64,000 nt of DNA from Bacteroidota bacterium (lineage in GTDB: Bacteria; Bacteroidota; Bacteroidia; AKYH767-A; 2013-40CM-41-45), in the NCBI GenBank assembly GCA_016721305.1, contig JADKIH010000008.1:1-64000 (forward strand), written 5' to 3'. The position numbers and the translations under genes were made by a program. The notes beneath the pieces are model-generated. The model worked only from the letters and a program-made list of their open reading frames with translations, was not told the origin of the DNA and did no database searches. Below are positions 9,324-17,212 of the stretch, one piece after another; position 1 is the stretch's first letter, and each line of letters begins with the position of its first letter.

Positions 9324-9815
9324 TTATGACAAACTAGCCAATACATCATCCAGATTCTTCAATGAAGAAGTAAATCCAAGCGTGAAGCCTTCCAGTATTT
9401 GCTCCATACGTTCAAACGATTCGTTGTAGATGGTGATAACGACCTTTGTAATGCCGTTTTGCTCGCTGAATTGATAATCCCATTCAGATCCTACCGGGTC
9501 GGGATTTTCATCTGCGTCGGTAAAGGCATTATACATTTTGAAGTTAGTCTTCGGACTGATGGAAGTGTACGTCTGAATGGCCCAGCGTTCTAATCCATCG
9601 GGGCTCACCATTGCATAAAATCTTTTTCCGCCCACTTCAAAATTCATGTATTTCGTTTTTGCCGTAAACGGTTTCGGTGCGACCCACTGATCGAGTAATT
9701 CTTTCGTCGTGAAAGCAGCCCAGACCAGGGAAAGATCTGCAGCAAATTCTCGGGTAACGACTACCGTTTTTGCGGGCTTGTCGACAGTAAAATCAAAAAA
9801 TAAATTGTTTGTCAT
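9324..9815 (-). CDS. SRPBCC (AHSA1-type) domain protein, coupled to arsR
   Basis: The 163-residue paralogue of the next gene has the same blocks (VVTREFAADLSLVWAAFTTK, LLDQWVAPKPF, TKVVITIYNESFERMEQIL). Its ATG overlaps the stop codon of the arsR gene in an ATGA junction (9812-9815), which indicates translational coupling and shared regulation. ArsR-SRPBCC pairs are common; the ArsR member is thought to repress the pair in response to an unknown signal. Confidence 0.85.
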   Translation of the reverse strand: MTNNLFFDFTVDKPAKTVVVTREFAADLSLVWAAFTTKELLDQWVAPKPFTAKTKYMNFEVGGKRFYAMVSPDGLERWAIQTYTSISPKTNFKMYNAFTDADENPDPVGSEWDYQFSEQNGITKVVITIYNESFERMEQILEGFTLGFTSSLKNLDDVLASLS

Positions 9816-10138
9816 TTCTTTTGCTTTTTTAGTGTGTGTAATACTTCATCGAGCTGACTAAACTGAGTTTCAAAAATCTTTCTGAATTGTTCCACCCATT
9901 TATCAATCTCTTTTATCTTTTTTGCATTTATGTGATAATAAATTTCTCTGCCTTTCTGTTCCTGCTTCACCAATTCACATTCGTTCAAAATCTTAATGTG
10001 ATTCGATACCGCCTGTCGGCTCGAATTAAAATGCTCGGCCACGGCATTCGGTGTCATTGCATGAGCTGCCAGCAGCACTAAGATGGCCCTGCGTGTAGGG
10101 TCGGCTATGGCCTGAAAGACATCTCTTCTTGTTTCCAT
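9812..10138 (-). CDS. ArsR-family winged-helix repressor
   Basis: I start at the ATG at 10138 (METRRDVFQAIADPTRRAIL), the canonical N-terminus of this subfamily; 14 upstream codons are not protein-like and overlap the operator region. The winged helix covers about 5-90 (TPNAVAEHFNSSRQAVSNHI is the recognition region) and the C-terminus is a short coiled segment. No metal-binding ELCVCDL motif is present, so it is not an arsenic sensor. It probably represses itself and the downstream SRPBCC, VOC and DUF1801 genes. Confidence 0.85.
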   Translation of the reverse strand: METRRDVFQAIADPTRRAILVLLAAHAMTPNAVAEHFNSSRQAVSNHIKILNECELVKQEQKGREIYYHINAKKIKEIDKWVEQFRKIFETQFSQLDEVLHTLKKQKK

Positions 10139-10148
10139 AGAACTGTTA

Positions 10149-10196
10149 TTGCGCAAACATTTGATTGCAATTATATGCAATTATTTGATTGCGCAA
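10149..10196 (-). promoter_or_regulatory. Probable ArsR operator and promoter region
   Basis: The palindrome TTGCGCAA occurs at 10149-10156 and again at 10189-10196, exactly 40 bp apart, with related TTGCAA and TGCAA half-sites between. The cluster ends 11 bases before the arsR start codon. Autoregulation is inferred, not shown. Confidence 0.5.
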
Positions 10197-10324
10197 ATTA
10201 ATTGTGAGGTTTCTAATGAAGGTGGTTTTTTGGGAAGAAAAGTGCATTTTAGTACTGTCTAGCATTTCGCCTGCGGCTGGGCTACAGTATCTGGTGTAGA
10301 AAAAGCAGTGTGTTTAAAGAGTGC

Positions 10325-10390
10325 GCCCCTAAAGGGGCTTAGCGCTGGGGACTGACCAACTGTTTACCGAGAGTCCGGCCCTAAAGGGCC
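10325..10390. repeat. Pair of GC-rich palindromes (REP-like)
   Basis: GCCCCTAAAGGGGC (10325-10338) and GGCCCTAAAGGGCC (10377-10390) share the core CCCTAAAGGG and bracket a segment with GGGGACT and GAGTCC. This resembles a repetitive extragenic palindrome pair. No transposase lies nearby. Confidence 0.55.
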
Positions 10391-10415
10391 TAACAATTCC
10401 ATGCATTAACAAAAA

Positions 10416-11078
10416 TTACACCTCTAAATTTATCGGAAGATTAAGCGGAATACTTTCGTTGACAATGGGCGATTTCATCGCACAACAATTCCAACACATC
10501 GGAATCCCAGCCAGCCTGTTGCAGATTGAATAGAGTAGGACCGACGGTAGTTCAAATCTTATTTTGTATTCAGATGAGTCGCTGATACCGAAGTATTGTA
10601 AATTGTATTGAGCAGTTCTCCATTTGCAATATGCCGTTGCCTGCTCGTAGGTAATTCCTACAATAGGGTAATCCAATATCTTTTTTGTTTTCCTGTTCCA
10701 TTTGTCAGCCGGTACATTTGCTTTCGAGCCTCTAAAAAAACCATTAATAGATACTCTCTTCATTAAAGAAGTTTGGTTTCGCTCAAATAGAAATTTGTAT
10801 GGTTTAGTCTTGATGCATTCCGAGTCAGGAGGATATAGTCCATTGTTTAGGTTGGAGAATTCATTCCAAAGCTTTACACTTATTTCCGCATTGTGAATAA
10901 ACAAGGTATCATTCAATTTTTCCATACCAAACATGCTTTTAATTTTCGTTCTCTGTTCGGTTTCCGGTCTGCTATTCCCGGGTTGCAGAATAAACGAAAG
11001 TTGAACGAATATGAATGGCAGGAGAAATGCCGAGGTAATTGGGCTGTATAGATGTCTCTTTAAAGAAAGTCTTCTCAT
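10416..11078 (-). CDS. SUMF1/FGE-like protein, apparently shortened
   Basis: The protein has an N-terminal membrane or signal segment (about 12-32) and the N-terminal half of a formylglycine-generating-enzyme-like domain (YPIVGITYEQATAYCKWRTA about 138-157, then RFELPS). The usual middle (about 100 residues with the GGSW region) is missing. In an adjacent frame the DNA encodes ATGWLGFRCVGIVVR and a stop at 10475-10477, matching the usual GFRCV end of this family. The gene therefore looks like a remnant with an internal deletion plus a frameshift. Members of this fold include sulfatase-activating enzymes and the gliding proteins GldJ/GldK; this copy is probably not functional. Confidence 0.5.
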   Translation of the reverse strand: MRRLSLKRHLYSPITSAFLLPFIFVQLSFILQPGNSRPETEQRTKIKSMFGMEKLNDTLFIHNAEISVKLWNEFSNLNNGLYPPDSECIKTKPYKFLFERNQTSLMKRVSINGFFRGSKANVPADKWNRKTKKILDYPIVGITYEQATAYCKWRTAQYNLQYFGISDSSEYKIRFELPSVLLYSICNRLAGIPMCWNCCAMKSPIVNESIPLNLPINLEV

Positions 11079-11239
11079 TTTGGTAAATTCAAATTGATGA
11101 ACTCGATAAACGGATTAACGTCTTTACTTATTAAATATTTCTTTTGCCCAATTCCAGGCGCAATGATGCTCGACTGCAGAATGTATGAAACTCCAGAATA
11201 AACCCGCTTGAAATTCCGTCCGCAGTTGGTTGGCTAATT

Positions 11240-11909
11240 TTAAGAATCAAATTTCGCCCCATCCCATTCAACTCCCGGCGGAAATAAATCCAATTTTCTT
11301 TTCTTCATTTCTTCAGCAATCAATGCGCTGTTTCCGCCTTGTTCTTCGAGTTTGGAAATGATATTCAGATAACTTTTTTCGTCTCTGTTTTGACTCAGCT
11401 TAAACACATTGTCAATTTTCTCTGCTTTAATTTCGAAACCGGCAATTGCAGGCATCATTTTGCTTAAAAAGGAATCCGGTAAATTGTCGTAGATCGTTAA
11501 TGATTTCGTATTTCCTTTTTCGAATTTCCAAGGTCAGTTTTCTCATGAGCTGAATTAACTCATCGGGCGACATAAAGTTTATTTGTCCGCTCATATGAAC
11601 ACTCATATAATTCCACGTAGATCCAATTTGCGGATTACTATACCAGGAAGCACTCACATACGCACTCGGACCGGTGAATACAACCAATGCGTTTGGGTTT
11701 TCAGCAAAAGCTTTGTAGTGGTCCGTGTTGCGCATAATGTGTCCTTGTATAAACAAGTCGCCATCTCTTTCTTCAACCAACAAGGGAATCTGAGTAGCAA
11801 CTTGCTTACCAGACAAATAACTTCCTGTAAGAAATGCAAATGGATTGCTTTCAATGAAGTTTAAAAGTACTTGCTTGTCTTTTTCTTTGAAGTATGAGAA
11901 GTTGTACAT
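11240..11909 (-). CDS. PaiB-type FMN-binding negative regulator (frameshifted)
   Basis: The first frame has MYNFSYFKEKDKQVLLNFIE, FAFLTGSYLSGKQVATQIPL and the hallmark WYSNPQIGSTWNYMSVHMSG of the PaiB/FMN-binding split-barrel family. Removing one A from the A run near 11520 (coding sense) continues into EIRKGNTKSLTIYDNLPDSF and IAGFEIKAEKIDNVFKLSQN, the normal C-terminus, giving about 220 residues. The Bacillus subtilis homologue is a negative regulator of sporulation and protease genes; the direct activity here is uncertain. The protein is cytosolic. Confidence 0.8.
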
Positions 11910-11961
11910 TATTGCTTAGTGTGTTTATGCTTTCTGTTTCACATTTAGAAATGATATATAC

Positions 11962-12660
11962 TCAACAAATCAACAACAACCGACTCTCTCCCAGTTTCTC
12001 CACCGGCGCCCGATGAACACAAGGCAGTACCTTACTCTCCGGATGATCAACCGCCAGTCTCCACATATTTCCAATGCCTAAGCTAATGGGTTGTGCATCC
12101 GGCTTGGCCCGGTAATGCAGATCGTAGAAGTGTTCGGTTAGGTACGATTCAAATCCTTCTTCGTTTCCGTGATAGTGTTTTTTAAGCTCTTCTCTGATTT
12201 CCGGGACGAGTATTTTTTGCTCGGCCTGAGAGTTGGGAAGGACGTCGCTGGATGCACCATAGTAAGTGCACAAGAAAGTATCGGTTGGAATAGGGGAGCG
12301 ATCTACGTGGTATGAGTAAACATCAGTCGGAAAGAGCGGATTGTTTTCGTCTTTCTCATAATAGTTAATCAAATTCAGCACGGGCGAAGCGCCATATTCT
12401 CGAAGCAATTTTAAATCTTCTAAAATTATTTCACGGGCAAGATTTCCGGCTTCGCTCAGCGGGAGTTCTAGCAATGCTTCTTCGTCGATCACCGTGATAT
12501 TGCCACTCTGTTCGATCTTCCCGGCAATCTCTGCGAAATCACCGTTGAGCTGACGCGACCAACAGAGTGCATTGACAACTCCATGAAAGGCTGTGTCGAC
12601 TAGTTCCCGGAATGTAGATACGGAGAGAATTTGATTTTCAGTCTTAGGTAAATCTAACAT
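11962..12660 (-). CDS. Uncharacterised protein, possibly DUF1826-like
   Basis: The 232-residue soluble protein has no signal peptide. Its most conserved-looking block is VYSYHVDRSPIPTDTFLCTY followed by a late WRLAVDHPESKVLPCVHRAP. The spaced HxD and H residues in a beta-rich context resemble DUF1826 proteins and, loosely, cupin or 2-oxoglutarate-dependent oxygenase folds. I am not sure of the family. A -7-like box (TATCTTTG on the minus strand, 12734-12741) lies about 75 bases upstream. It ends 52 bases before the PaiB-like gene, so the two may be co-transcribed. Confidence 0.5.
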   Translation of the reverse strand: MLDLPKTENQILSVSTFRELVDTAFHGVVNALCWSRQLNGDFAEIAGKIEQSGNITVIDEEALLELPLSEAGNLAREIILEDLKLLREYGASPVLNLINYYEKDENNPLFPTDVYSYHVDRSPIPTDTFLCTYYGASSDVLPNSQAEQKILVPEIREELKKHYHGNEEGFESYLTEHFYDLHYRAKPDAQPISLGIGNMWRLAVDHPESKVLPCVHRAPVEKLGESRLLLIC

Positions 12661-12824
12661 TATTTGAATACCTCTAATTGCGATACACTCTTACGCCTAA
12701 ACTGTATTCAGACGCTATTCGTGTATCTTTTACCAAAGATAGAAATTTAATGGCATGGAGGAATTGTACTATTCGGAGGAGCAAATGTGTGTCAAAAAGG
12801 ACTCTTTTTACCCACCTTCTTTTG

Positions 12825-13427
12825 TCAATTCGATAAAAATTCCAGGTCAAAATAATATTTAGACCTGTCAAGTTTGTCAACGAAAATGAATGTTGTCTTT
12901 TGAGAGGCTATTTTGAATAGGAGTGTAGTATGTTCAGTCGGGATAATGCCACTTGTAAATGTTTCCGTCTTACCCATGTAGTTGTTTTTATAGATTAGTA
13001 TGCTCTGGAAGACATTAACGATTTGTACGTTATCCATTTCGTTTCCTGTTAAGATATTAATTGCCTTCATGTCATTTGTGTAGCTTGTTGTTAAGGCTTT
13101 ATCTGACGGAATTTCCCTTTCTTCAGAATAGTCGTTTGACTTTAGTTCGCATTTAGATAATTCAATTTTTATTTTTTCGCCATTGATTTTTAGATCGGAA
13201 ATCATTTTTGCTACTTGTTCCTTCCGGAGTTGTTCGTTAATCGGAGGCGTATAACGAAGAATGGCCCATCCTATCAATAGGAAAAACAATCCTACAAGCC
13301 AATAAAGAAATTCGTGAGAGATAAAACTTCCTTTGTAATTTCTAAAAAAGGTGACAGTGATAAAGCCTAATCCAAATAGAATATAGGCAAGAATTCTTCT
13401 TAGAATAAGTGGTCTGAATTGTGTCAC
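12825..13427 (-). CDS. Small membrane protein of unknown function
   Basis: The 200-residue protein has two transmembrane helices close together (about 8-28 and 40-58), then a soluble C-terminal domain of about 140 residues rich in Lys and Glu (LKINGEKIKIELSKCELKSN; then KTTFIFVDKLDRSKYYFDLE). The topology suggests an inner-membrane anchor with a cytosolic or periplasmic beta domain. I do not recognise the family. It stands apart from its neighbours, with gaps of 19 bases upstream and 164 downstream. The 12661-12824 gap shows no further gene. Confidence 0.6.
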   Translation of the reverse strand: MTQFRPLILRRILAYILFGLGFITVTFFRNYKGSFISHEFLYWLVGLFFLLIGWAILRYTPPINEQLRKEQVAKMISDLKINGEKIKIELSKCELKSNDYSEEREIPSDKALTTSYTNDMKAINILTGNEMDNVQIVNVFQSILIYKNNYMGKTETFTSGIIPTEHTTLLFKIASQKTTFIFVDKLDRSKYYFDLEFLSN

Positions 13428-13446
13428 CTTAAGCGTGCTTTATTGT

Positions 13447-13894
13447 TTATACTCCGAATTGCCTCAAATGATGATCAGTATGCTTGTAAATAAATTGACC
13501 GAGCTGCTCCTTAGTTAATTTACCGAAGAACCAGTGGTAAATTCCGTGCTTTGAAAATTGCTATATCGCTCTGTCAAGGCCTTCCACTTTATTTTTTCGC
13601 TTTCCAGATCAGTGAGGTTTTCCTTTACCAGAAATGGCGAGGAAGTTGGTGCATTTTTTGCAGCATTGAATTCTCGTCTTTTAAAATTGAGCGAATTGCT
13701 TTCTGGCCGAAAATTCGACCAATGAATGATCTCTTGATTTCGATATTGCCAAAGTAATACTCTTCACAAATGGAGCAGTGTCGGACCATTTGAGCCACTG
13801 TCATTTTCCCCCAAAGTGCTTTGTTGTTGGATGTGAGAGCATCTATTCGTTTTACGACTTCGGCCCTGGTTGTGGGTTCGAAAATTGATTTCAT
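13447..13894 (-). CDS. DUF1569 (DinB-like) protein (two frameshifts)
   Basis: The first frame begins MKSIFEPTTRAEVVKRIDAL and contains KALWGKMTVAQMVRHCSICE, typical of DUF1569, then stops at 13625. Two further frames continue it: APTSSPFLVKENLTDLESEK, then KHGIYHWFFGKLTKEQLGQF and HTDHHLRQFGV to a stop at 13447. The HHLRQF end is the normal C-terminus of the family, which has a DinB-like four-helix fold with metal-binding His residues (HC in the N-terminal part, HxDHH in the C-terminal part). Small indels near 13672 and 13562 explain the breaks. Only 3 bases separate it from the VOC gene upstream. Confidence 0.75.
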
Positions 13895-13897
13895 CGG

Positions 13898-14310
13898 TTA
13901 CGAATTTAGTTGCGCCAGTGAGAACCAATTTCCCGAATCGTCTATGAACAATGCTTCGAAACCGTAGAACTCTTTTGTTGGAGGCTTTTGAATACTACGC
14001 CTTTTACTTTCATTTCTTCGTACGTCGCCATTAAATCTTTGCACGTAAATACAGCCGCGCCAAATGTTCCTTTCTTAATCAACGTAGTCATCGTTTGAAC
14101 GGTTTCTTTATCGAACATCGGTCCTTCGGCTACGAGAAATAGTGTGATCTCCAATTCAGGTTGATCCGGAGGTGTTACCGTAAGCCATCGTGCATCCGGC
14201 CCCATTGGCGCATCGGTGTGAACTTTGAAGCCGAGTTTGTTTACGTAGAAGTCGTATGCACTGTCCTGATTGAGGACGTAGATGCATGTGTGTGTGATTT
14301 TGGATATCAT
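13898..14310 (-). CDS. VOC family (glyoxalase-like) protein (frameshifted)
   Basis: MISKITHTCIYVLNQDSAYD, YVNKLGFKVHTDAPMGPDAR and the later DLMATYEEMKVKGV blocks identify a vicinal-oxygen-chelate protein. In the original frame it stops at 13942. Adding one A in the A run near 13990 gives FKKPPTKEFYGFEALFIDDS followed by GNWFSLAQLNS, the normal DxxGNxFSL end, with a stop at 13898. The restored protein has about 137 residues and ends 3 bases before the DUF1569 start, a spacing that supports the correction. Substrate unknown. Confidence 0.8.
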
Positions 14311-14365
14311 GTTATTTTTTCTGCAAATATGAGGATGGTAAAATTACTTCACCTCTTCAAAATTG

Positions 14366-14810
14366 CTAATTTGTCCAACCGTGAGTTTCGGCAAAACAAT
14401 TAGGAACAAAGCTCAATGGGCTTTGAAGGATTTTTTGCTTCCTTAAATTTTCTTGCTTTTGATAACCCGAAGGAGTAAGTCCTGTAATTTTCTTAAACAT
14501 CCCCGTAAAGGAAGTAGGACTCTCCAGCCCGACCATCATTCCTGTTTCCAAAACAGAGCAACCATTCGAAAGGTATTTCTTAGCGTTTTCGATCCGCGTT
14601 TTGATCAGATAATTCTTTGGCGTCAATCCATAGATCGATTTGAAAAGACGGATAAAATGAAACTTGGAAAAATAGGCCTGCTCCGAAATATTGTCAAGAT
14701 CCAGATTATCGGCAAAGTGATTGTCGATGTAAAGTTTGGCCTTGACAACGCGTCGGTATAGATCTATTTTTCGTATTGTTCAATGGAATTTTAATTTTGA
14801 ACTGATTCAT
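14366..14810 (-). CDS. Short AraC-family transcriptional regulator (frameshifted)
   Basis: The protein is little more than an AraC/XylS DNA-binding domain with two helix-turn-helix motifs: KAKLYIDNHFADNLDLDNIS with FSKFHFIRLFKSIYG, and the second in GLTPKNYLIKTRIENAKKYL with MMVGLESPTSFTGMFKKITG. The start is taken as the ATG at 14810 (MNQFKIKIPLNNTK), which needs one A removed from the AAAAA run near 14773. No ligand-binding domain is present. The gene overlaps the end of the dihydrofolate-reductase-like gene by 20 bases, suggesting one operon and possible regulation of it or of the VOC gene downstream. Confidence 0.75.
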
Positions 14811-15364
14811 AATGCAGCGCAATCACACCGCAAGAAAACGTCTTTGATTCAATGAGCTTAAGCTTAGCGGTATCATAAGCATTTTTTAAAAGCCGGTATT
14901 CCTTTCCCAAGCAAAACCGGATTCACAAACAACCAAAACTCGTCAATCAATCCTTCTTCCAACAACGAATTCGAAGCAGAGGGACTTCCGAAAATGAGAA
15001 TGTCCTTTCCGTCTTGTTTTTTCAGCTTATTGATATTTTCTTTAAGTTGATCACGTATGATCGTCGTCTTTTGAAAGTCTTTTTCGTTCAATGACTTCGA
15101 CAAAACAATTTTGTGAGCATTCTTATACCAAACCGCATGTTCCTTATCGTGCTTTGTTGCGTTCGGTTGGTCGGCAGCGCTTGGCCAATAACTTTCCATC
15201 ATTCCAAAGGTGACACGACCGTAAAGTCCGGCGTCGGCTTTGTCCGTCATCGTTCCAACGAAATCAAAGATCTCATCGTTTATATTTATCCAATTCAGTT
15301 CTCCATTTGGACCGCCGGCGAAACCGTCGAGAGAGGCGTGCATGAAGAAAATCAAGTGTCGCAT
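14791..15364 (-). CDS. Dihydrofolate reductase / RibD C-terminal family protein (frameshifted)
   Basis: MRHLIFFMHASLDGFAGGPN, the YGRVTFGMMESYWPSAA block and DILIFGSPSASNSLLEEGLI identify the RibD_C/DHFR-like family of NADPH-dependent reductases. The original frame stops at 14873 within FKKCL. Removing one A from the AAAAAA run gives FKNAYDTAKLKLIESKTFSC and ends ALHYESVQN at 14791, giving about 191 residues, normal for the family. Many such genes have no known substrate and should not be equated with FolA. Its neighbour 6 bases upstream is a lipoprotein gene. Confidence 0.8.
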
Positions 15365-15370
15365 AAGTGG

Positions 15371-15904
15371 TTAATCGTTATTTTGATGTTTCTTATTAAT
15401 TTCTTCTATAGTTTCGTAATGCAGATACAAAAATGTTAATTTCCACTCTCTATTAATTTTGCTAAATTCCATCTCACCAATTCTTGCCCATTCGTCATTT
15501 ATGATAAAATACTGTTGATCTGCATTTTCAAATTTATCTAACTTTTTGATTAAATCTAATTCTGTAAGGGCAGAATCGGTGGATTCTTTAAGAAATGACT
15601 GAAAAACGACATTGAATTGCGATTGATCATATTTAACGATCTTGTCTTCATCCTGAGGACCTCTGGTTTCTATCGGAAAATGTATGTGCCGTTTTAATGT
15701 AATAGGGTCATTATTCACAACAGCTTTTCGAAAAATAGCCCAGAAGAATTCAAATGAGGTGTCTGTCTGAGAAGGTGATGACATTGCTAAATTCTCTTCA
15801 GCGTTCTTTTCGTCTGATTTGGGATCATTGCATGCTAAAGCGGAAACTGCAATGACGAGCACTGCAGAATAGAGCAATTTAAATCTTGGAAGAGAATCAG
15901 TCAT
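15371..15904 (-). CDS. Putative lipoprotein of unknown function
   Basis: The 177-residue protein has a lipoprotein-type signal (about 8-25, ending SALAC) with the lipidated Cys at about 25. The mature domain (SFEFFWAIFRKAVVNNDPIT to KINREWKLTFLYLH) looks like a small alpha/beta NTF2-like fold with a late Trp-Lys-Leu strand. It is probably anchored in the outer or inner membrane. I do not recognise a named family. It is the first of several small exported proteins in this AT-rich stretch. Confidence 0.6.
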   Translation of the reverse strand: MTDSLPRFKLLYSAVLVIAVSALACNDPKSDEKNAEENLAMSSPSQTDTSFEFFWAIFRKAVVNNDPITLKRHIHFPIETRGPQDEDKIVKYDQSQFNVVFQSFLKESTDSALTELDLIKKLDKFENADQQYFIINDEWARIGEMEFSKINREWKLTFLYLHYETIEEINKKHQNND

Positions 15905-15963
15905 TGCAAGGGCTAATTAGTTTAGTCTTGAAAAAATCGGGTTATAATTTCGTTGCGGTAAGT

Positions 15964-16371
15964 TTAATCCCACCAGACACTATATACATTTTTTGAATGA
16001 ACCTCTTCCACATTAACAGGCATTCCGTACATCCAGCCGGTATAAATTTCATCCGGCTGGAGTTTTTTTACCATTTCAGTTACCTCTTCAATTGTTGCGT
16101 CACCGATTATATAGACGGCATCTGTATAAAACCATTCAGTATCATTGGCGTCTGAAATTCGGATACGTATGTCTTGCACTTTATCACTTGCCAACATTCG
16201 TTTAAAAGTGATGTAGAAATCTTGGATGGTTGGCGGATCAGGATAAATATTGCATCCGATAGAGCCGGGATCATCATTGCCATCAAAGAATTCTTCTAAA
16301 CTAATTGCGACTTCCTTGTTTGGAAAGCCGTCGTTAGTAATTCGGTCTAAGATTTCAGATTTTTTATTCAT
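15964..16371 (-). CDS. Uncharacterised small protein
   Basis: The 135-residue acidic cytosolic protein starts MNKKSEILDRITNDGFPNKE and ends VEEVHSKNVYSVWWD. There is no signal peptide or membrane segment. The pattern (short N-terminal helix, ISLEEFFDGNDDPGSIGCNI, then an alpha/beta core) is what one sees in immunity-like or SMI1-type stand-alone proteins, but I cannot assign a family. It sits among unrelated small genes on the same strand. Confidence 0.5.
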   Translation of the reverse strand: MNKKSEILDRITNDGFPNKEVAISLEEFFDGNDDPGSIGCNIYPDPPTIQDFYITFKRMLASDKVQDIRIRISDANDTEWFYTDAVYIIGDATIEEVTEMVKKLQPDEIYTGWMYGMPVNVEEVHSKNVYSVWWD

Positions 16372-16411
16372 AACGCAAAAAATTTATTAGTGTATTCCGG
16401 CTATTAATTAT

Positions 16412-17151
16412 TTATAGCAATAATATAAAATCAAACACCTCATCATTTGATTTCGGTGTATTACTTATCCAGATTTCTCCATTACCCAACATAACGCCAT
16501 CCCATCTGTTGAACATATTGCAAACGCAAGCCGCTTTTATTTTGTCTTTAAATTCCCTGTTAAATATTTTATCGAAGTTTAAAACTAATTGTTTTTTGGT
16601 TTTGATCGTAGTTCTCTTGCCCTTGGTTAGTGTTACTTTGATCGGATATCTGACATGATTCGATATCCACTCTTTTCTCCATTTTGAATGGAAGTCTTAA
16701 CGTGCTTCATGAAATTTTCCACTGCCTCGTCGGGGCCAAACATGTCTGAATAGACATGACTGAAATTACTGCCACAAATGCCGGAGAGTTTTAGTTTGAA
16801 TTCAATGGACTTTGTATTTGCGCTGTCGTGCCATATTCCTTCGAATCTGTCTGTGCTATCGGAAAAAATACTTCCTTCAAAACTGCCATTGGGTTTGTCT
16901 GCTAAAAATTCAGTAAGTACAATTTTGTCGTCACTTATTTGGCCTGAGAGAAGAATCTTGATTTCATAATTTTGATAGCAGTAGCTTCCTTTGATTTTGC
17001 CGTTATCAAAACGATACAATGACAGATGGATCAATGATTGGCCTAATTTTCCTTCATAGCTAGTCCATCTGTTCGGCTCTAAGTTATAGGCATGGCAGAA
17101 AGTAGAGATTGTCAGCAGGAGGGAAGTTAGAATTGTTCTTAGTTGTATCAT
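16412..17151 (-). CDS. Exported protein with C-terminal NTF2-like domain (frameshifted)
   Basis: The signal peptide (MIQLRTILTSLLLTISTFCH, cleavage near AYN) is followed by a beta-rich domain (about 25-130: WTSYEGKLGQSLIHLSLYRF and similar). The frame breaks at about 16675. Adding one A after GEK gives EWISNHVRYPIKVTLTKGKR, TTIKTKKQLVLNFDKIFNRE and the ending SNDEVFDFILLL, with a stop at 16412. This second part is a recurrent domain in Bacteroidota and Proteobacteria (W, then PIKV, then a Lys-rich loop and NFDKIF) with an NTF2-like look. The restored protein has about 246 residues. Role unknown; probably periplasmic. Confidence 0.65.
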
Positions 17152-17212
17152 TGAATCTTATTTTGATTGCACCTGACTTCAAGACCTGCTATTCCGATTA
17201 GTAGGATTGTAT

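Noticed and set aside
11085..11240. Protein-like stretch on the minus strand (LRTEFQAGLFWSFIHSAVEH, ending WAKEIFNK)
   Set aside because: It has no start codon, is preceded by a stop and matches no family I know. It may be a gene remnant or chance; too weak to call.
12674..12880. Minus-strand frame of 68 codons
   Set aside because: It overlaps the end of the membrane-protein gene and the promoter region of the next gene, and shows no conserved pattern.
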